Positions 51,757 through 61,700 of a stretch of DNA of 64,000 bases are shown piece after piece. Below the pieces are notes generated by a model, which had not been told where the DNA came from, ran no database searches, and saw only the letters and a list, made by a program, of their open reading frames with translations. The first letter of the stretch is position 1, and the number at the start of each line of letters is the position of its first letter. The translations under genes were made by a program, and so were the position numbers. Location of the stretch: contig CAVKBM010000003.1 of NCBI GenBank assembly GCA_963654355.1, positions 1-64,000 on the forward strand. The letters are read 5' to 3'. The DNA comes from UBA1181 sp963654355. GTDB taxonomy: Bacteria; Bacteroidota; Bacteroidia; Bacteroidales; Paludibacteraceae.

Positions 51757-52374
51757 TTATTTTTCTAAATGGCTCGTGTTATCCCAGTCCAGTATATTCC
51801 AAATTCCGTTTTTCTTCTCAACCACGCAGACACCTGTTGAGTGGGGGTGAGGAGCATTAGCTATCTCGTGTATGGATTGGTATCTAAAATAGGTGTATAG
51901 CGTCTTTAGTAATGCGCCATGGGTTATCACTAAGACGTTTTGTCTTGGATGCTCTGCGATAATTCTCTCAACTGCTTTTGCTGCTCTATTCCTAACTTCT
52001 AAGTAGGTTTCACAGGTTGGACGATAGAATTTTTCAGGGTGATACCAGAAAAGATTCCAATCTGCGGCATAGTCTCTTTTTATGTCGTTTACGGATAAGC
52101 CTTGCCAATCGCCCATCAAAATCTCTTTTAGTGAATCGATGTAAATGGGGGTTAAACCTAACCCTTGTGTGCAGAGGTCGGATGTTTGTCGGGTTCTTCT
52201 CATCGGACTGACATAAAGTGCGGAGAATGTTATTCCCGACTTGTTCAATGCTTTGCCCAGGGCTGTCGCTTGTGCTATGCCATCGGGCGTTAGGTCGGAT
52301 TCCATCTGCCCTTGAATTTTATGCTCAACATTGAAATAAGTCTGCCCATGGCGAACTAGAAATAATTTTGTCAT
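51757..52374 (-). CDS. Histidine phosphatase family protein (phosphoglycerate mutase-like)
   Basis: A 205-residue phosphatase. The catalytic motif LVRHGQTYFN is at residues 5-14 (His 8), the second arginine and glutamate lie in VSPMRRTRQT and DWQGLSV-like segments, and the second catalytic His is in VLVITHGALLKTL. Family members remove phosphate from sugars, nucleotides or cobalamin precursors. The substrate is unknown. The start at 52374 puts the catalytic motif at its usual place; an upstream in-frame ATG at 52425 is not needed. Confidence 0.87.
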   Translation of the reverse strand: MTKLFLVRHGQTYFNVEHKIQGQMESDLTPDGIAQATALGKALNKSGITFSALYVSPMRRTRQTSDLCTQGLGLTPIYIDSLKEILMGDWQGLSVNDIKRDYAADWNLFWYHPEKFYRPTCETYLEVRNRAAKAVERIIAEHPRQNVLVITHGALLKTLYTYFRYQSIHEIANAPHPHSTGVCVVEKKNGIWNILDWDNTSHLEK

Positions 52375-52479
52375 ATATCTATAGAATGGATTGGTGTTCC
52401 TTTTGTTTGAGCCTCCATAAAACAAGAATGAGGGAAACTCGAAGAGTCCCCCTCTTATCTTTTTTTTCGTTGCAATAAA

Positions 52480-52665
52480 TTAAACTGCAGCTTCTTTGAC
52501 GATTGCCACTACTCCACGGTAATATCCACATTCGCCACATACTCTGTGGTTCAAGTGTAATGCGCCGCAGTTAGGACACACTGCCAATGCAGGGAGGACT
52601 GCTTTGTAATGAGTTCTTCTCTTTGCTCCTCTCGTCTTTCCTTGTCTTCGCTTAGGATGTGCCAT
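52480..52665 (-). CDS. rpmF: 50S ribosomal protein L32
   Basis: A 61-residue ribosomal protein. MAHPKRRQGKTRGAKRRTH is the basic N-terminus, and four cysteines at residues 30, 33, 43 and 46 form a zinc ribbon (CPNC and CGEC). The length is normal. It follows the DUF177 gene by 57 bases, the arrangement seen in most bacteria. Confidence 0.97.
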   Translation of the reverse strand: MAHPKRRQGKTRGAKRRTHYKAVLPALAVCPNCGALHLNHRVCGECGYYRGVVAIVKEAAV

Positions 52666-52722
52666 TTTGTTTATTCTTTTTAATTAGTTATTATCTTTTT
52701 TTTGCTCACACTCTGTCTCTCT

Positions 52723-53274
52723 CTACAACTTTGATTTTTTTAATAGTTCTTTTAACCCAGCCCATCTTGGGTCAATCTCTTCGGTCGTGCCATCCCCAGT
52801 AGGACTTTCCTCAACTAAGTATTTGTCCAACTCATCTGCAACCCATCCCGTACACTCACCCTCTGGATGAACATGTCTGATTGGTATGTCCAACGCGATG
52901 AACTCGTACAAATGCCACGACAAGTCAATTTCACCAGGTAATTCTGGAATCACAATCAAATTTTCTCCCTCATCCTCGTACTCTTCACCAAATTTGACAA
53001 TTAACTTGTTTTCGGTGTCAATGTTCACTCTCATATCCTCCATACAACGGTCGCACGGAACGTAGACAAATCCATTGATCGAGAACGTGAATTCCGACGA
53101 ATGCTCAGTTTTCTTTAGGGATACTTTTGCATCTACTTCTCCTCTCTGAGTCTCTGTAGCTTCTATGCTCTCAAAAAATTCGTCCGTTAACAGAAAGTCA
53201 TACTCGTATGTGCCTTCTGATAACTCTCGCAGAGAAATAACGTATTTCCCTTTTCTGTCCTTATTCTCAACCAT
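52723..53274 (-). CDS. DUF177 (YceD-like) protein
   Basis: A 183-residue YceD/DUF177 protein, which in many bacteria precedes rpmF and has been linked to 23S rRNA accumulation. The CDRCMEDM motif near residue 78 is a variant of the family's CxRC pair, followed by LIVKFGEEYEDEG and the acidic LSWHLYEFIALDIPIRHVH block. A -7 element TAATTTTG lies on the minus strand at 53300-53307, 26 bases upstream of the start. It is expected to be co-transcribed with rpmF. Confidence 0.88.
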   Translation of the reverse strand: MVENKDRKGKYVISLRELSEGTYEYDFLLTDEFFESIEATETQRGEVDAKVSLKKTEHSSEFTFSINGFVYVPCDRCMEDMRVNIDTENKLIVKFGEEYEDEGENLIVIPELPGEIDLSWHLYEFIALDIPIRHVHPEGECTGWVADELDKYLVEESPTGDGTTEEIDPRWAGLKELLKKSKL

Positions 53275-53390
53275 CTTTGAATGGGTTTCAAAAACTTTGC
53301 AAAATTACAAAAATTAATAATAAGAACGTATAAAGAATCTCAAAAATTTTTGATATGAGATTTTTGGAAAGAGTTGACGTTTTTGTGCTT

Positions 53391-53957
53391 TTATTTCTTT
53401 TTTTGAACGGACCAACCGAATTTTCCGATCTTGTCGCCCAACTTGAAATAGTTTCCGTGAGAATATGCCATCAGTTGAGAATCTTCTAACTTGAAAGCAT
53501 CTGTTTCTGGATCCATATATCTTTCGTCTGCTAGAACGTTGACAACTTCAGCGATGAACATGTCGTGAGAGCCTAACGGAATGATTTCCTTAACTTTGCA
53601 CTCGATAGACAGTGGGGATTCTTCAATAGCGACAGAGTTGATGACGTTAGTCTTTAGTGGGGTTAAATTCATTTCTTTGAATTTGTTGACATCGCGTCCT
53701 GATTTTACACCGCACCAGTCAGTTGCGTATGCCAACTGTTCATTGGTAAGGTTGATGACAAATTCTCCGTTGCGTTTGATGATTTCGTAGGAATGACGGC
53801 TTGGACGGATAGATACGTAGCACATGGCGGGGTCTGAGCAGATTGTGCCGACCCACGATGCTGTGAATATGTTATATTCGTTTTCGTCTTTGCCACAAGA
53901 GATCATGACGGCAGGTAATGGATAAACCATTGTGCCTGGTTTGAACGAACGTTTCAT
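53391..53957 (-). CDS. Flavin reductase-like FMN-binding protein
   Basis: A 188-residue protein of the flavin reductase/flavoredoxin family. PLPAVMISCGKDENEYNIFTASW contains the opening strand, followed by SDPAMCYVSIRPSRHSYEII and NGEFVINL, the FMN-binding blocks. Such proteins use FMN to reduce other flavins or proteins. The gene lies 17 bases after pyrI, so it is probably co-transcribed with pyrBI; a link to dihydroorotate oxidation is only a guess. No cysteine pair for flavoredoxin-type chemistry is obvious. Confidence 0.85.
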   Translation of the reverse strand: MKRSFKPGTMVYPLPAVMISCGKDENEYNIFTASWVGTICSDPAMCYVSIRPSRHSYEIIKRNGEFVINLTNEQLAYATDWCGVKSGRDVNKFKEMNLTPLKTNVINSVAIEESPLSIECKVKEIIPLGSHDMFIAEVVNVLADERYMDPETDAFKLEDSQLMAYSHGNYFKLGDKIGKFGWSVQKKK

Positions 53958-53974
53958 AAATAATTAGTTGGGTG

Positions 53975-54427
53975 TTAAAGGATTTCAATATTTTCTCCGC
54001 TGACGATTCGTTCACAGTAGTGGCATTTGAAAGCGATTTTCGACTTGTCTACGGTACGGAATTTAGTGTGCATGGGTTCGTTGTTTGTGATGCATTTAGG
54101 ATTCTTGCATTTGATGACGCCGATAAGCTCTTCGGGCAACTGCAGCTGCATTTTTTTGAAAACCTCGTATTCTTTGATGATGTTGATTTTTGCATTTGGA
54201 GCAAGAATTGCGATTTTGTTCACTTCTTCTTGACTCAAATATTTGTCAGCGACTTTGACAATGGCTTTTTTGCCTAATTTTTTGCTTTCAAGGTTGTAGC
54301 CGAAGGTTACTTGGTTCGAAATATTGTTCAAGCCCAAGATTGAGATGACGCTGAATAATTTTTCGGAAGGAATATGGTCTATCACAGTTCCGTTTCGAAG
54401 GGCTGCTACTTTCAGTTCTTTTTCCAT
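53975..54427 (-). CDS. pyrI: Aspartate carbamoyltransferase regulatory subunit
   Basis: A 150-residue regulatory chain of aspartate carbamoyltransferase, which binds CTP and ATP to control pyrimidine synthesis. ALRNGTVIDHIPSEKLF opens the nucleotide domain. The C-terminal zinc domain has four cysteines in CKNPKC and CHYC. It follows pyrB by 17 bases, giving the 2c3-r type holoenzyme known from enteric bacteria and Bacteroidota. Confidence 0.96.
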   Translation of the reverse strand: MEKELKVAALRNGTVIDHIPSEKLFSVISILGLNNISNQVTFGYNLESKKLGKKAIVKVADKYLSQEEVNKIAILAPNAKINIIKEYEVFKKMQLQLPEELIGVIKCKNPKCITNNEPMHTKFRTVDKSKIAFKCHYCERIVSGENIEIL

Positions 54428-54444
54428 TGTTTTGATGTTTAAAA

Positions 54445-55353
54445 TTAAAGGCCTAACAAATCACAAATGACTGCTTGACGAGCGTACACACCATTTTTCG
54501 CTTGGTGGAAGTAGTATGCTTTTTCGTTGTTGTCGACATCATAGTCAATCTCGTTCACTCTTGGAAGGGGGTGAAGGATTCGCATGTTTGGCTTCGTTTT
54601 TTCCAAGAGTTTGTTGCGAAGGGTGTAGACGTCTTTCACTTTCTCATATTCGTAGAGGTCGGTGAAACGTTCTTTCTGTACGCGAGTCATATAGAGAATG
54701 TCGGCGTCTGCGATGTTTTTTTCTGTGAGGTCGCAATGCTCTTCAAAGGGAATGTTGTTCTCTTTACAGAAAAGTTTGTATTCTTCTGGCAGTTCCAGCT
54801 CTTTTGGGGCGATGAAACTAAATGTCGGATTGAAATGTGACATTGCCTGGATGAGGGAGTGTATCGTACGACCGTATTTCAAATCGCCAACCATGCAGAT
54901 TTTCAGATTTTCAAGTCTTCCTTGTGTTTTTTTTATGGAGTAGAGGTCGAGCATTGTCTGAGTTGGGTGCTGATTCGCGCCATCTCCAGCGTTGACGATT
55001 GGCACGCTTGACACTTCTGATGCATAACGGGCAGCCCCCTCGATAGGATTGCGCATAACGATAAGGTCGGCATAGTTGCTCACCATGATGATAGTGTCTT
55101 TAAGAGTCTCTCCTTTTGTGCCACTGGTCGTAGAGGCATCGGAAAAACCGATAACACGTCCGCCCAAACGGTTTACTGCCGTCTCAAAACTAAGTCGTGT
55201 TCGGGTTGAGGGCTCAAAAAACAGGGTGGCAACCACTTTCCCTTTTAAAATCTCTTGGTTGGGATTCTCTTCAAATCCAGCAGCTTTGTCCAAAATTTGC
55301 AGAATCTTCTCTTTAGAATAATCTGTGATGGATACCAAACTTTTAATAGCCAT
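54445..55353 (-). CDS. pyrB: Aspartate carbamoyltransferase catalytic subunit
   Basis: A 302-residue enzyme that makes carbamoyl-aspartate, the first committed step of pyrimidine synthesis. The carbamoyl-phosphate site FFEPSTRTRLSFE begins near residue 48, HPTQTMLDLY lies near 133, and LPRVNEID is near 263. The start at 55353 (MAIKSLVSITDY) matches the family. The frame stays open upstream to an ATG at 55458, giving a 35-codon extension through a terminator-like hairpin; that part is probably leader. The gene heads the pyrB-pyrI-flavin reductase unit. Confidence 0.96.
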   Translation of the reverse strand: MAIKSLVSITDYSKEKILQILDKAAGFEENPNQEILKGKVVATLFFEPSTRTRLSFETAVNRLGGRVIGFSDASTTSGTKGETLKDTIIMVSNYADLIVMRNPIEGAARYASEVSSVPIVNAGDGANQHPTQTMLDLYSIKKTQGRLENLKICMVGDLKYGRTIHSLIQAMSHFNPTFSFIAPKELELPEEYKLFCKENNIPFEEHCDLTEKNIADADILYMTRVQKERFTDLYEYEKVKDVYTLRNKLLEKTKPNMRILHPLPRVNEIDYDVDNNEKAYYFHQAKNGVYARQAVICDLLGL

Positions 55354-55416
55354 GACGTTATGATTTATTTGTTTTTCTCTATTTTCTTTAATGTTCTGTA
55401 ACGAATGGAAATAAAC

Positions 55417-55455
55417 AAAAAAAAACCAATACGAGCCAAAATCGCATTGGTTTTT
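55417..55455 (-). terminator. Strong hairpin with U run between hppA and pyrB
   Basis: Stem of 11-14 bp (55424-55434 with 55442-55452, extended by A-T pairs) with one G-U wobble in minus-strand RNA and a 7-base loop, followed on that strand by nine T residues (55417-55425). It lies about 130 bases after hppA and 64 bases before pyrB. It may simply end the hppA transcript. A -7-like TATTTTTG at 55508-55515 on the same strand would put the hairpin in a pyrB leader, where it could act as an attenuator. Confidence 0.75.
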
Positions 55456-55583
55456 CATATCATCTTATATTGTTTTTTCTTCGCATTACTAACTCTTTGA
55501 CCATATGCAAAAATAGAACAAAATCGTTTACTTTTTTAAATTTTTGGGGGCTTTGTTTTCAACCATTTCTGCATTTTTGTTTT

Positions 55584-57785
55584 CTATAAAAGGTGGAACG
55601 AGACAGTGAGTCCTGCCATCACGATGGACACCATACTCATTAGTTTGATGAGTATGTTTAGGGATGGACCAGAGGTGTCCTTGAATGGGTCTCCAACAGT
55701 ATCTCCAACGACGGTTGCCTTGTGATTGTTAGATCCTTTTCCTCCTAGATTCCCCTCTTCAATATATTTTTTTGCGTTATCCCATGCTCCTCCTGCGTTT
55801 GCCATGAATATTGCCAAGACGAAGCCTGTGGATAGTCCACCGATGAGAAGTCCGAGAACGCCGGCAACCCCGAAGACAACGCCTACGATCATAGGAGTGA
55901 TGATGGCTAAAAGGGATGGAAAAAGCATTTCACGTTGCGCTCCTTTTGTGGAGATTTCAACGCATCGTGCGTAGTCTGGTGTCGTTTTCCCCTCTAAGAT
56001 ACCTGCTATCTCTCTGAATTGTCTCCTTACTTCCGTAACCATGCATTGTGCTGCTCTGCCGACGGCATTCATGGTGAGTCCGCAGAAAAGGAAAGCCATC
56101 ATAGCCCCGATGAAGGTGCCCACTAAAACATTAGGATTCATCAAGTTAACTTGATATAAGTTCATAAAATCTATCAACGAAGCGTCCGTCGTGTTGATGA
56201 TGTGTTCACCGATAGTTAAACTTGTTTCTCCAATTCGGATAAGTGCGATTTTTATTTCTTCAATGTAGGAGGCTAGCAGTGCAAGGGCGGTGAGGGCGGC
56301 CGAGCCGATTGCGAATCCTTTGCCTGTGGCTGCTGTGGTGTTTCCCAATGCGTCTAATGCATCTGTTCGGTTTCGTACGTTCTCTCCTAATCCGCTCATT
56401 TCTGCGTTCCCTCCTGCGTTATCAGCAATCGGTCCGTAGGCGTCTGTTGCCAAGGTGATTCCTAAAGTGGAGAGCATTCCAACGGCTGCGATGCCGATGC
56501 CATACAATCCGAGACTTAGTCCTTTGGACGTAAAGAAGATAGTCGTATCAAATCCGATTGCGCATAGGTAAGCCAAGATGATGGCAACACCTATGGTGAT
56601 AACGGGTATGGCTGTTGAAATCATTCCTAAGCCTAACCCTGAAATGATGACAGTGGCGGCCCCAGTCTCGGAACTTTCTGCCACTTTCTGAGTTGGACGG
56701 TAGGTGTGAGATGTGAAATATTCCGTTGACTGTCCGATGACAACACCTGCGACTAATCCTGTCAAAACAGAAAAGGACAAGCCTAACCAATTGTCTATTT
56801 GTAAAATATATAGAATGCCAAATGATGCGATGGCTACTAATACGGAACTGATGTTTGTACCCTTACCTAACGAACCTAAAAGGTCTTTCATTGATGCGCC
56901 TTCTTTTGTGCGCACTATGAATATTCCAATGAGGGAGAGTACAACACCGATGGCAGCGATTAACATTGGAGCTATGACTGCTTTCTCTTGTATCTCTCCT
57001 CCGATAGTAGAGTAGGCTGCAGCACCTAAGGCTGCGGTGGCTAATATGGCTCCTGCGTATGATTCATAAAGGTCAGCGCCCATTCCTGCGACGTCTCCGA
57101 CATTGTCTCCGACATTGTCGGCAATAGTAGCGGGATTTCGAGGGTCGTCTTCAGGTATTCCCGCTTCTACTTTCCCTACAAGGTCTGCTCCGACATCAGC
57201 CGCTTTTGTGTAGATGCCACCTCCAACTCGTGCAAAGAGAGCTTGTGTAGATGCACCCATTCCGAAAGTAAGCATGGTGGTCGTGATGACAACTAATTTC
57301 TGTCCTCCTTCGCCATCTATGAATTTGTTTAGGATAATGTACCATATCGCTATGTCCAAAAGAGCCAATCCGACGACGGTCAATCCCATGACTGCGCCTG
57401 AACGGAAAGCGACTTTAAGTCCGCTGTTCAACGACTGTCGCGCTGCGTTGGCTGTGCGTGCAGAAGCGTAGGTGGCAGTTTTCATTCCAAAGAATCCTGC
57501 TAATCCTGAAAAAAATCCACCTGTTAGGAAAGCAAATGGCACCCATGGATTCTGTAGTCCGAAGAAAGCCATCACAGCGAAAAGAATGGCTAAGACTACG
57601 AACACCAGAATAACCACTTTGTATTGTTGCTTCAGATAAGCCATTGCGCCAGAGCGAACATGCTGCGCAATCTCTTTCATCTTTTCAGTACCCTCATCTT
57701 CTTTTTTCATCCATTGGTAGAAATATATGGCAAAACATAGTGCTAAGAGGGCGGCCAACGGAACTATAAAAAACAAGGCATCCAT
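55584..57785 (-). CDS. hppA: Membrane-bound ion-pumping pyrophosphatase
   Basis: A 733-residue integral membrane pyrophosphatase that couples PPi hydrolysis to H+ or Na+ export, with about 16 helices. The substrate-binding clusters are present: DVGADLVGKVEAGIPEDDPR and NVGDNVGDVAGMGADLYES, then DAYGPIADNAGGNAEMSGLG, then GDTVGDPFKDTSGPSLN. GNTTAATGKGFAIGSAAL has Ala at the position where potassium-independent enzymes have Lys, so this one is predicted to need potassium. H+ or Na+ specificity cannot be settled by eye. Its promoter is at 57925-57955. Confidence 0.96.
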   Translation of the reverse strand: MDALFFIVPLAALLALCFAIYFYQWMKKEDEGTEKMKEIAQHVRSGAMAYLKQQYKVVILVFVVLAILFAVMAFFGLQNPWVPFAFLTGGFFSGLAGFFGMKTATYASARTANAARQSLNSGLKVAFRSGAVMGLTVVGLALLDIAIWYIILNKFIDGEGGQKLVVITTTMLTFGMGASTQALFARVGGGIYTKAADVGADLVGKVEAGIPEDDPRNPATIADNVGDNVGDVAGMGADLYESYAGAILATAALGAAAYSTIGGEIQEKAVIAPMLIAAIGVVLSLIGIFIVRTKEGASMKDLLGSLGKGTNISSVLVAIASFGILYILQIDNWLGLSFSVLTGLVAGVVIGQSTEYFTSHTYRPTQKVAESSETGAATVIISGLGLGMISTAIPVITIGVAIILAYLCAIGFDTTIFFTSKGLSLGLYGIGIAAVGMLSTLGITLATDAYGPIADNAGGNAEMSGLGENVRNRTDALDALGNTTAATGKGFAIGSAALTALALLASYIEEIKIALIRIGETSLTIGEHIINTTDASLIDFMNLYQVNLMNPNVLVGTFIGAMMAFLFCGLTMNAVGRAAQCMVTEVRRQFREIAGILEGKTTPDYARCVEISTKGAQREMLFPSLLAIITPMIVGVVFGVAGVLGLLIGGLSTGFVLAIFMANAGGAWDNAKKYIEEGNLGGKGSNNHKATVVGDTVGDPFKDTSGPSLNILIKLMSMVSIVMAGLTVSFHLL

Positions 57786-57924
57786 AAGTCGACAATTTTT
57801 AAAGGTTTGTGAAGAGTGTAATAACTAATAGGCGAAAAGGAGTGTGTTCGCCAAAGAGTAAATGATTCTGCGTTACAGGGTCAGAAAATCATTTTTTTTA
57901 ACATTCTTTAAATGTTGGTGTAGG

Positions 57925-57955
57925 CAAAGATAAAAGATTAATTGAAAAATCAAAA
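57925..57955 (-). promoter_or_regulatory. Promoter of hppA
   Basis: On the minus strand: TTTTG (complement of 57951-57955), an 18-base spacer and TATCTTTG (complement of 57925-57932), about 140 bases upstream of the hppA start. Confidence 0.65.
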
Positions 57956-58003
57956 TTTTCAATCCTTTATTTGGTGGTGTAAAAAAAACAGGTGTGTGGA
58001 GTT

Positions 58004-58789
58004 TTATGCTAAAACGACGTCTAAAACCATCATTAGGACAAAGCCCAAGGCAACGCCAATGGTGGCGACGTTAGAGTGAGGTTCTTCTTGAGACTCTGGA
58101 ATTAGTTCCTCTACGACAACATAGGTCATTGCTCCTGCCGAGAACGCCAACAAATATGGAAGTATCGGAAGAGTGAAGTCGATTAGCAGAATGGTCAGAA
58201 TTCCAAAAATAGGTTCCACTAAGCCAGAGAGTACACCTAATCCGAATGATTTGTGGCGGGAGCATCCCGAGGCTCTGAGAGGCATAGAGATGATTGCTCC
58301 CTCTGGAAAATTTTGAATTGCCATGCCGAGTGAGAGTGCGAGAGCACCACTAAGTGATATGCCTGCATCTCCCATACTTGCGCCTGCTAATGTTACGCCT
58401 ACTGCCATTCCTTCGGGTATGTTGTGAAGAGTAACTGCCAAAACCAACATACTTGATTTTTTCAATGAGGAAGAGACTCCTTCTGGCTTCTCTGAGTTGA
58501 GGTGGAGGTGAGGGGTAATGGTATCTAAGATTAAAAGAAAAAACATTCCTGCAAGGAAACCGACGACGGCGGGAACTACCGCCCATTTGCCCCTGTCTGC
58601 GCACATGTCAATGCTCGGAATGAGGAGAGACCAAACGGATGCGGCCATCATAACGCCTGATGCAAAACCTAAAAGGGATTTTTGCCAGGTCTGTGAGATT
58701 TTGTCTCGGAGGGCGAAAACCATCGCCGCCCCCAAGGTCGTGCCAATAAATGGAATCGTTAATCCAACTGCGAAAACAGAGTCAATCAT
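58004..58789 (-). CDS. ZIP-family divalent metal transporter
   Basis: A 261-residue membrane protein with about eight helices. The ZIP motifs that bind metal in helices 4 and 5 are VTLHNIPEGMAVGV and GMAIQNFPEGAIISMPL, the GufA/ZupT subgroup that imports zinc, iron or manganese. A short His-rich loop (HLHL) follows helix 3. Its ATG overlaps the stop of the upstream repeat-protein gene (TAATG at 58787-58791), so translation is coupled to that gene. Confidence 0.92.
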   Translation of the reverse strand: MIDSVFAVGLTIPFIGTTLGAAMVFALRDKISQTWQKSLLGFASGVMMAASVWSLLIPSIDMCADRGKWAVVPAVVGFLAGMFFLLILDTITPHLHLNSEKPEGVSSSLKKSSMLVLAVTLHNIPEGMAVGVTLAGASMGDAGISLSGALALSLGMAIQNFPEGAIISMPLRASGCSRHKSFGLGVLSGLVEPIFGILTILLIDFTLPILPYLLAFSAGAMTYVVVEELIPESQEEPHSNVATIGVALGFVLMMVLDVVLA

Positions 58790-61700
58790 TATTTCTTGAT
58801 CACCAAATAATATGTTTTGAAGTTTGATGAGTTTTTGTCAAAGTTGCCTGCCCAAACTACCACGGTGAGGATTCCTGTTGATTTATCGTAGTTGGCGCAA
58901 TACTGTGCTTCTGGACTCACCTCAACGGTGATCTCAGATTTTGTATAGTCTGCACAGATGGTTTGTCTTTGAACATCGCTGTCGAACCCTTCAACCGCTG
59001 TTCCGTCTACCTTGACATTTACTATGTTCGCCTCATATACGAATGAAGAAGAAAACTTGATGGTGTAGGTATGTGTGTTGGTTGGATCTTTAACAATGTT
59101 TCCTCCGTTGACTACCAATATTTTTGCGTTTTCAGTTGCGTCATACGATTCGTTGACGGTTGCTAACGCATCTGCGGTGTAGGTGATAGGATTCTCTGAA
59201 TAAGAACCTTCTACATAGTAGTTGTATTCGTCTTTCTTGAAGTCTGCCAATGCCGTTCCGTTGACAGAAAGAGAGACGAGTTGAGAACCATAGATTGTAG
59301 GGTCTTTAAACGTGATGGTGTAAATGTGCTGGTTAGTCTTGTTGGTGGCAATGTCGTTACCTTTCACGGTGATTGTCATTGTGTAGGAGGCAACGTCGTA
59401 GGAGGCATCAACGGTTGCCCCCTCACTTGTCGTCCAACTTATGTTTGAAATCTCGCTGTAGAGTAGATTGTCTTTCGTGTAGGCGTAAGTCTCAGAGTCA
59501 AATCCGTCAATGGTAGCACCATCAATTTGAAGATCTGTCAGCACCGACTCCGCAGCCTTGCCGAATTGTAGTTTATATTCGTGGAAGTTGCTCGGATGTT
59601 CTGCGATGTCCTTGCCATTCACGGTGATAGTGAAGGTGTTGCTTGACTCGTCGTATGCACCTTCCGCAGTTGAACTTTCATCTTGTTTTGTGTAAGTGAT
59701 CTTTGTCTTCGATTTGTCGTACACAGAACTCAAGGTGTATGTGAATTTGGAAGATGAAAAACCTTCCACACTACGGTTGTTGACCTTTAAAACACTCAAC
59801 AGAGAGGGCGCAAGGAATTGGACTGTATAGATGTTGTAGTTCGTTTTGTTTTGTGCGATATCCCCTCCAGAAACGGTCAAAGTTAGAACATTTGTCGTTT
59901 CGTTGTAATCTGATTTGACTTTTGCTTCTGCGTCAGCCTCCCATGAAATATTGTCCTTGTCATACGAACTTTCAACGCTATATTCGTATTTGTCTTTCGC
60001 AAAGTTGGCAACTGTTTCGTCGTCGTATTTTAGACTTGTTAATTGCGATCCGTACGAAATATGGAACTGAATTGTGTAGGTGTTGTAGTTGTTTGGAAAT
60101 GTTTCAATATCTGAACCTTTGACAGTGATGGTTAACACTGCTGTTTCGCTGTTGTATGATTCTTCAGCCGTCGCTCCATCTGTAGTGGTGTAAGTTACTT
60201 TTACGGCATTATAGATGAGTTCAGATTGGTCGTAGTTGTATTTGTTTGTTTTGAAATTGGACAATGTCGTTCCGTTGATTGATAAATTCGTCAAGAGCGA
60301 CTTTGATGCGAATAGTATCTTATATGTATTGAAATTGCCACTATTCGTATTGAAATCACCACCTTTAACGATGATGGTCAAAACGTTTGTTTCAGAGTTG
60401 AATGAACTTTTGAAAGTGGCCTCTTCGTCTACCTCCCAGGATATAGTCTCTTCGTCGTATGCCTTCCCAATTTTGTATTCATATTTGTCTTTTGCAAAGT
60501 CTGAAACCTGAAGACGTTCGTGTTTTAAAGAGGTCAACTGAGCACCGTAGGGAGCGTGGAATGCGACTTTGTAGGTGTGTGTGTTGGTTGGGTCTATGTC
60601 AAAATCGCCACCTTTCACGGTGATGGTATAGATTAAAGTGTTGGCATCGAATGAAGTAGCCACTATGGCTTCGGCGCTTTCCTTGTATGTGACGGTCGTT
60701 TTGTCGTCATAGTAGACATCCTTTACGGAATAGTCAAATATTGTGGATGAAAAGTCGCTTACGGCAACATCGTTGATACTTAATGCTGTTAAATAAGAGC
60801 CGTACGACTCGTGATATTGTATTTTGTAGGTGTGAGCATTGGAGTTGTCGTCTGCATAGTCCTTTGCGCGCACTTCAATGGTCAAAATGTATGTTTCTGG
60901 ATCGTACGAAGTTACGGCGGTAGCGTCTTCATCGGTTTCGTAATGTAATTCTGACTCTTTATAGGTGTTCTTTACGGTGTAGTTGTAGGTGGATGCGGAG
61001 AATCCATCCACAGCCTCGCCTGCAATTTCAAGTGATTTCAACTGAGATTGATAAGGCGCATGGAACTTGAAGGTGTAGACAATGTTATCTCCTGCGTCGT
61101 TCTTGAAAGTGATCGTCAAAGTGTTTGTACCCTCGTCAAAAGATTCAGTTGCGTCGGTTGCAGCATTCTTCAAAGTGTAGGATATTTTGCTTTTTACGCT
61201 CTTATAAGCTCTGTCGGCGATTGTATAGTCGTATGTGCCACTTGAAAATCCGTCAATTTCAGTGTCTCCAATTTTGAAAGAGGTCATGCTTGCTGTCCTG
61301 TAGAATTGGATTTTGTATTCGTGGAAACTGTTGGCGTTGGCGGAGTAGTCGTCTCCCATCACTTTGATGGTCAAGATTCCTGTTTCCTCATCGTATGACT
61401 CAGATGTCGTGGCGAATTTACCATCGCTGACGTAAGCCACCTTGGCGTCCTTATAATATTTCTTTACAGTGTATAAAAAATTATCCTTAGAGAATTTACT
61501 AACGGAAGAGCCATCGATTGTCAAACTGCTCAATTTTGAGTTGTATATCATTTCCACGTCATCGACATAGATTTTGTCTGCTTCGTTGCCTTCTCCAGGG
61601 ACGTAATTCGTTGCGAATGATGCCAATGCGTAGGATGGCTTTGCATCCGAACATTGAGGCGACAAGCTTTGTTCACCCAGATAATTCGCCAATACCAATG

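Noticed and set aside
55354..55458. A 35-residue N-terminal extension of PyrB
   Set aside because: It translates through the terminator hairpin and U run; the family start is MAIKSLVSITDY at 55353. The frame is kept only as a possible leader.
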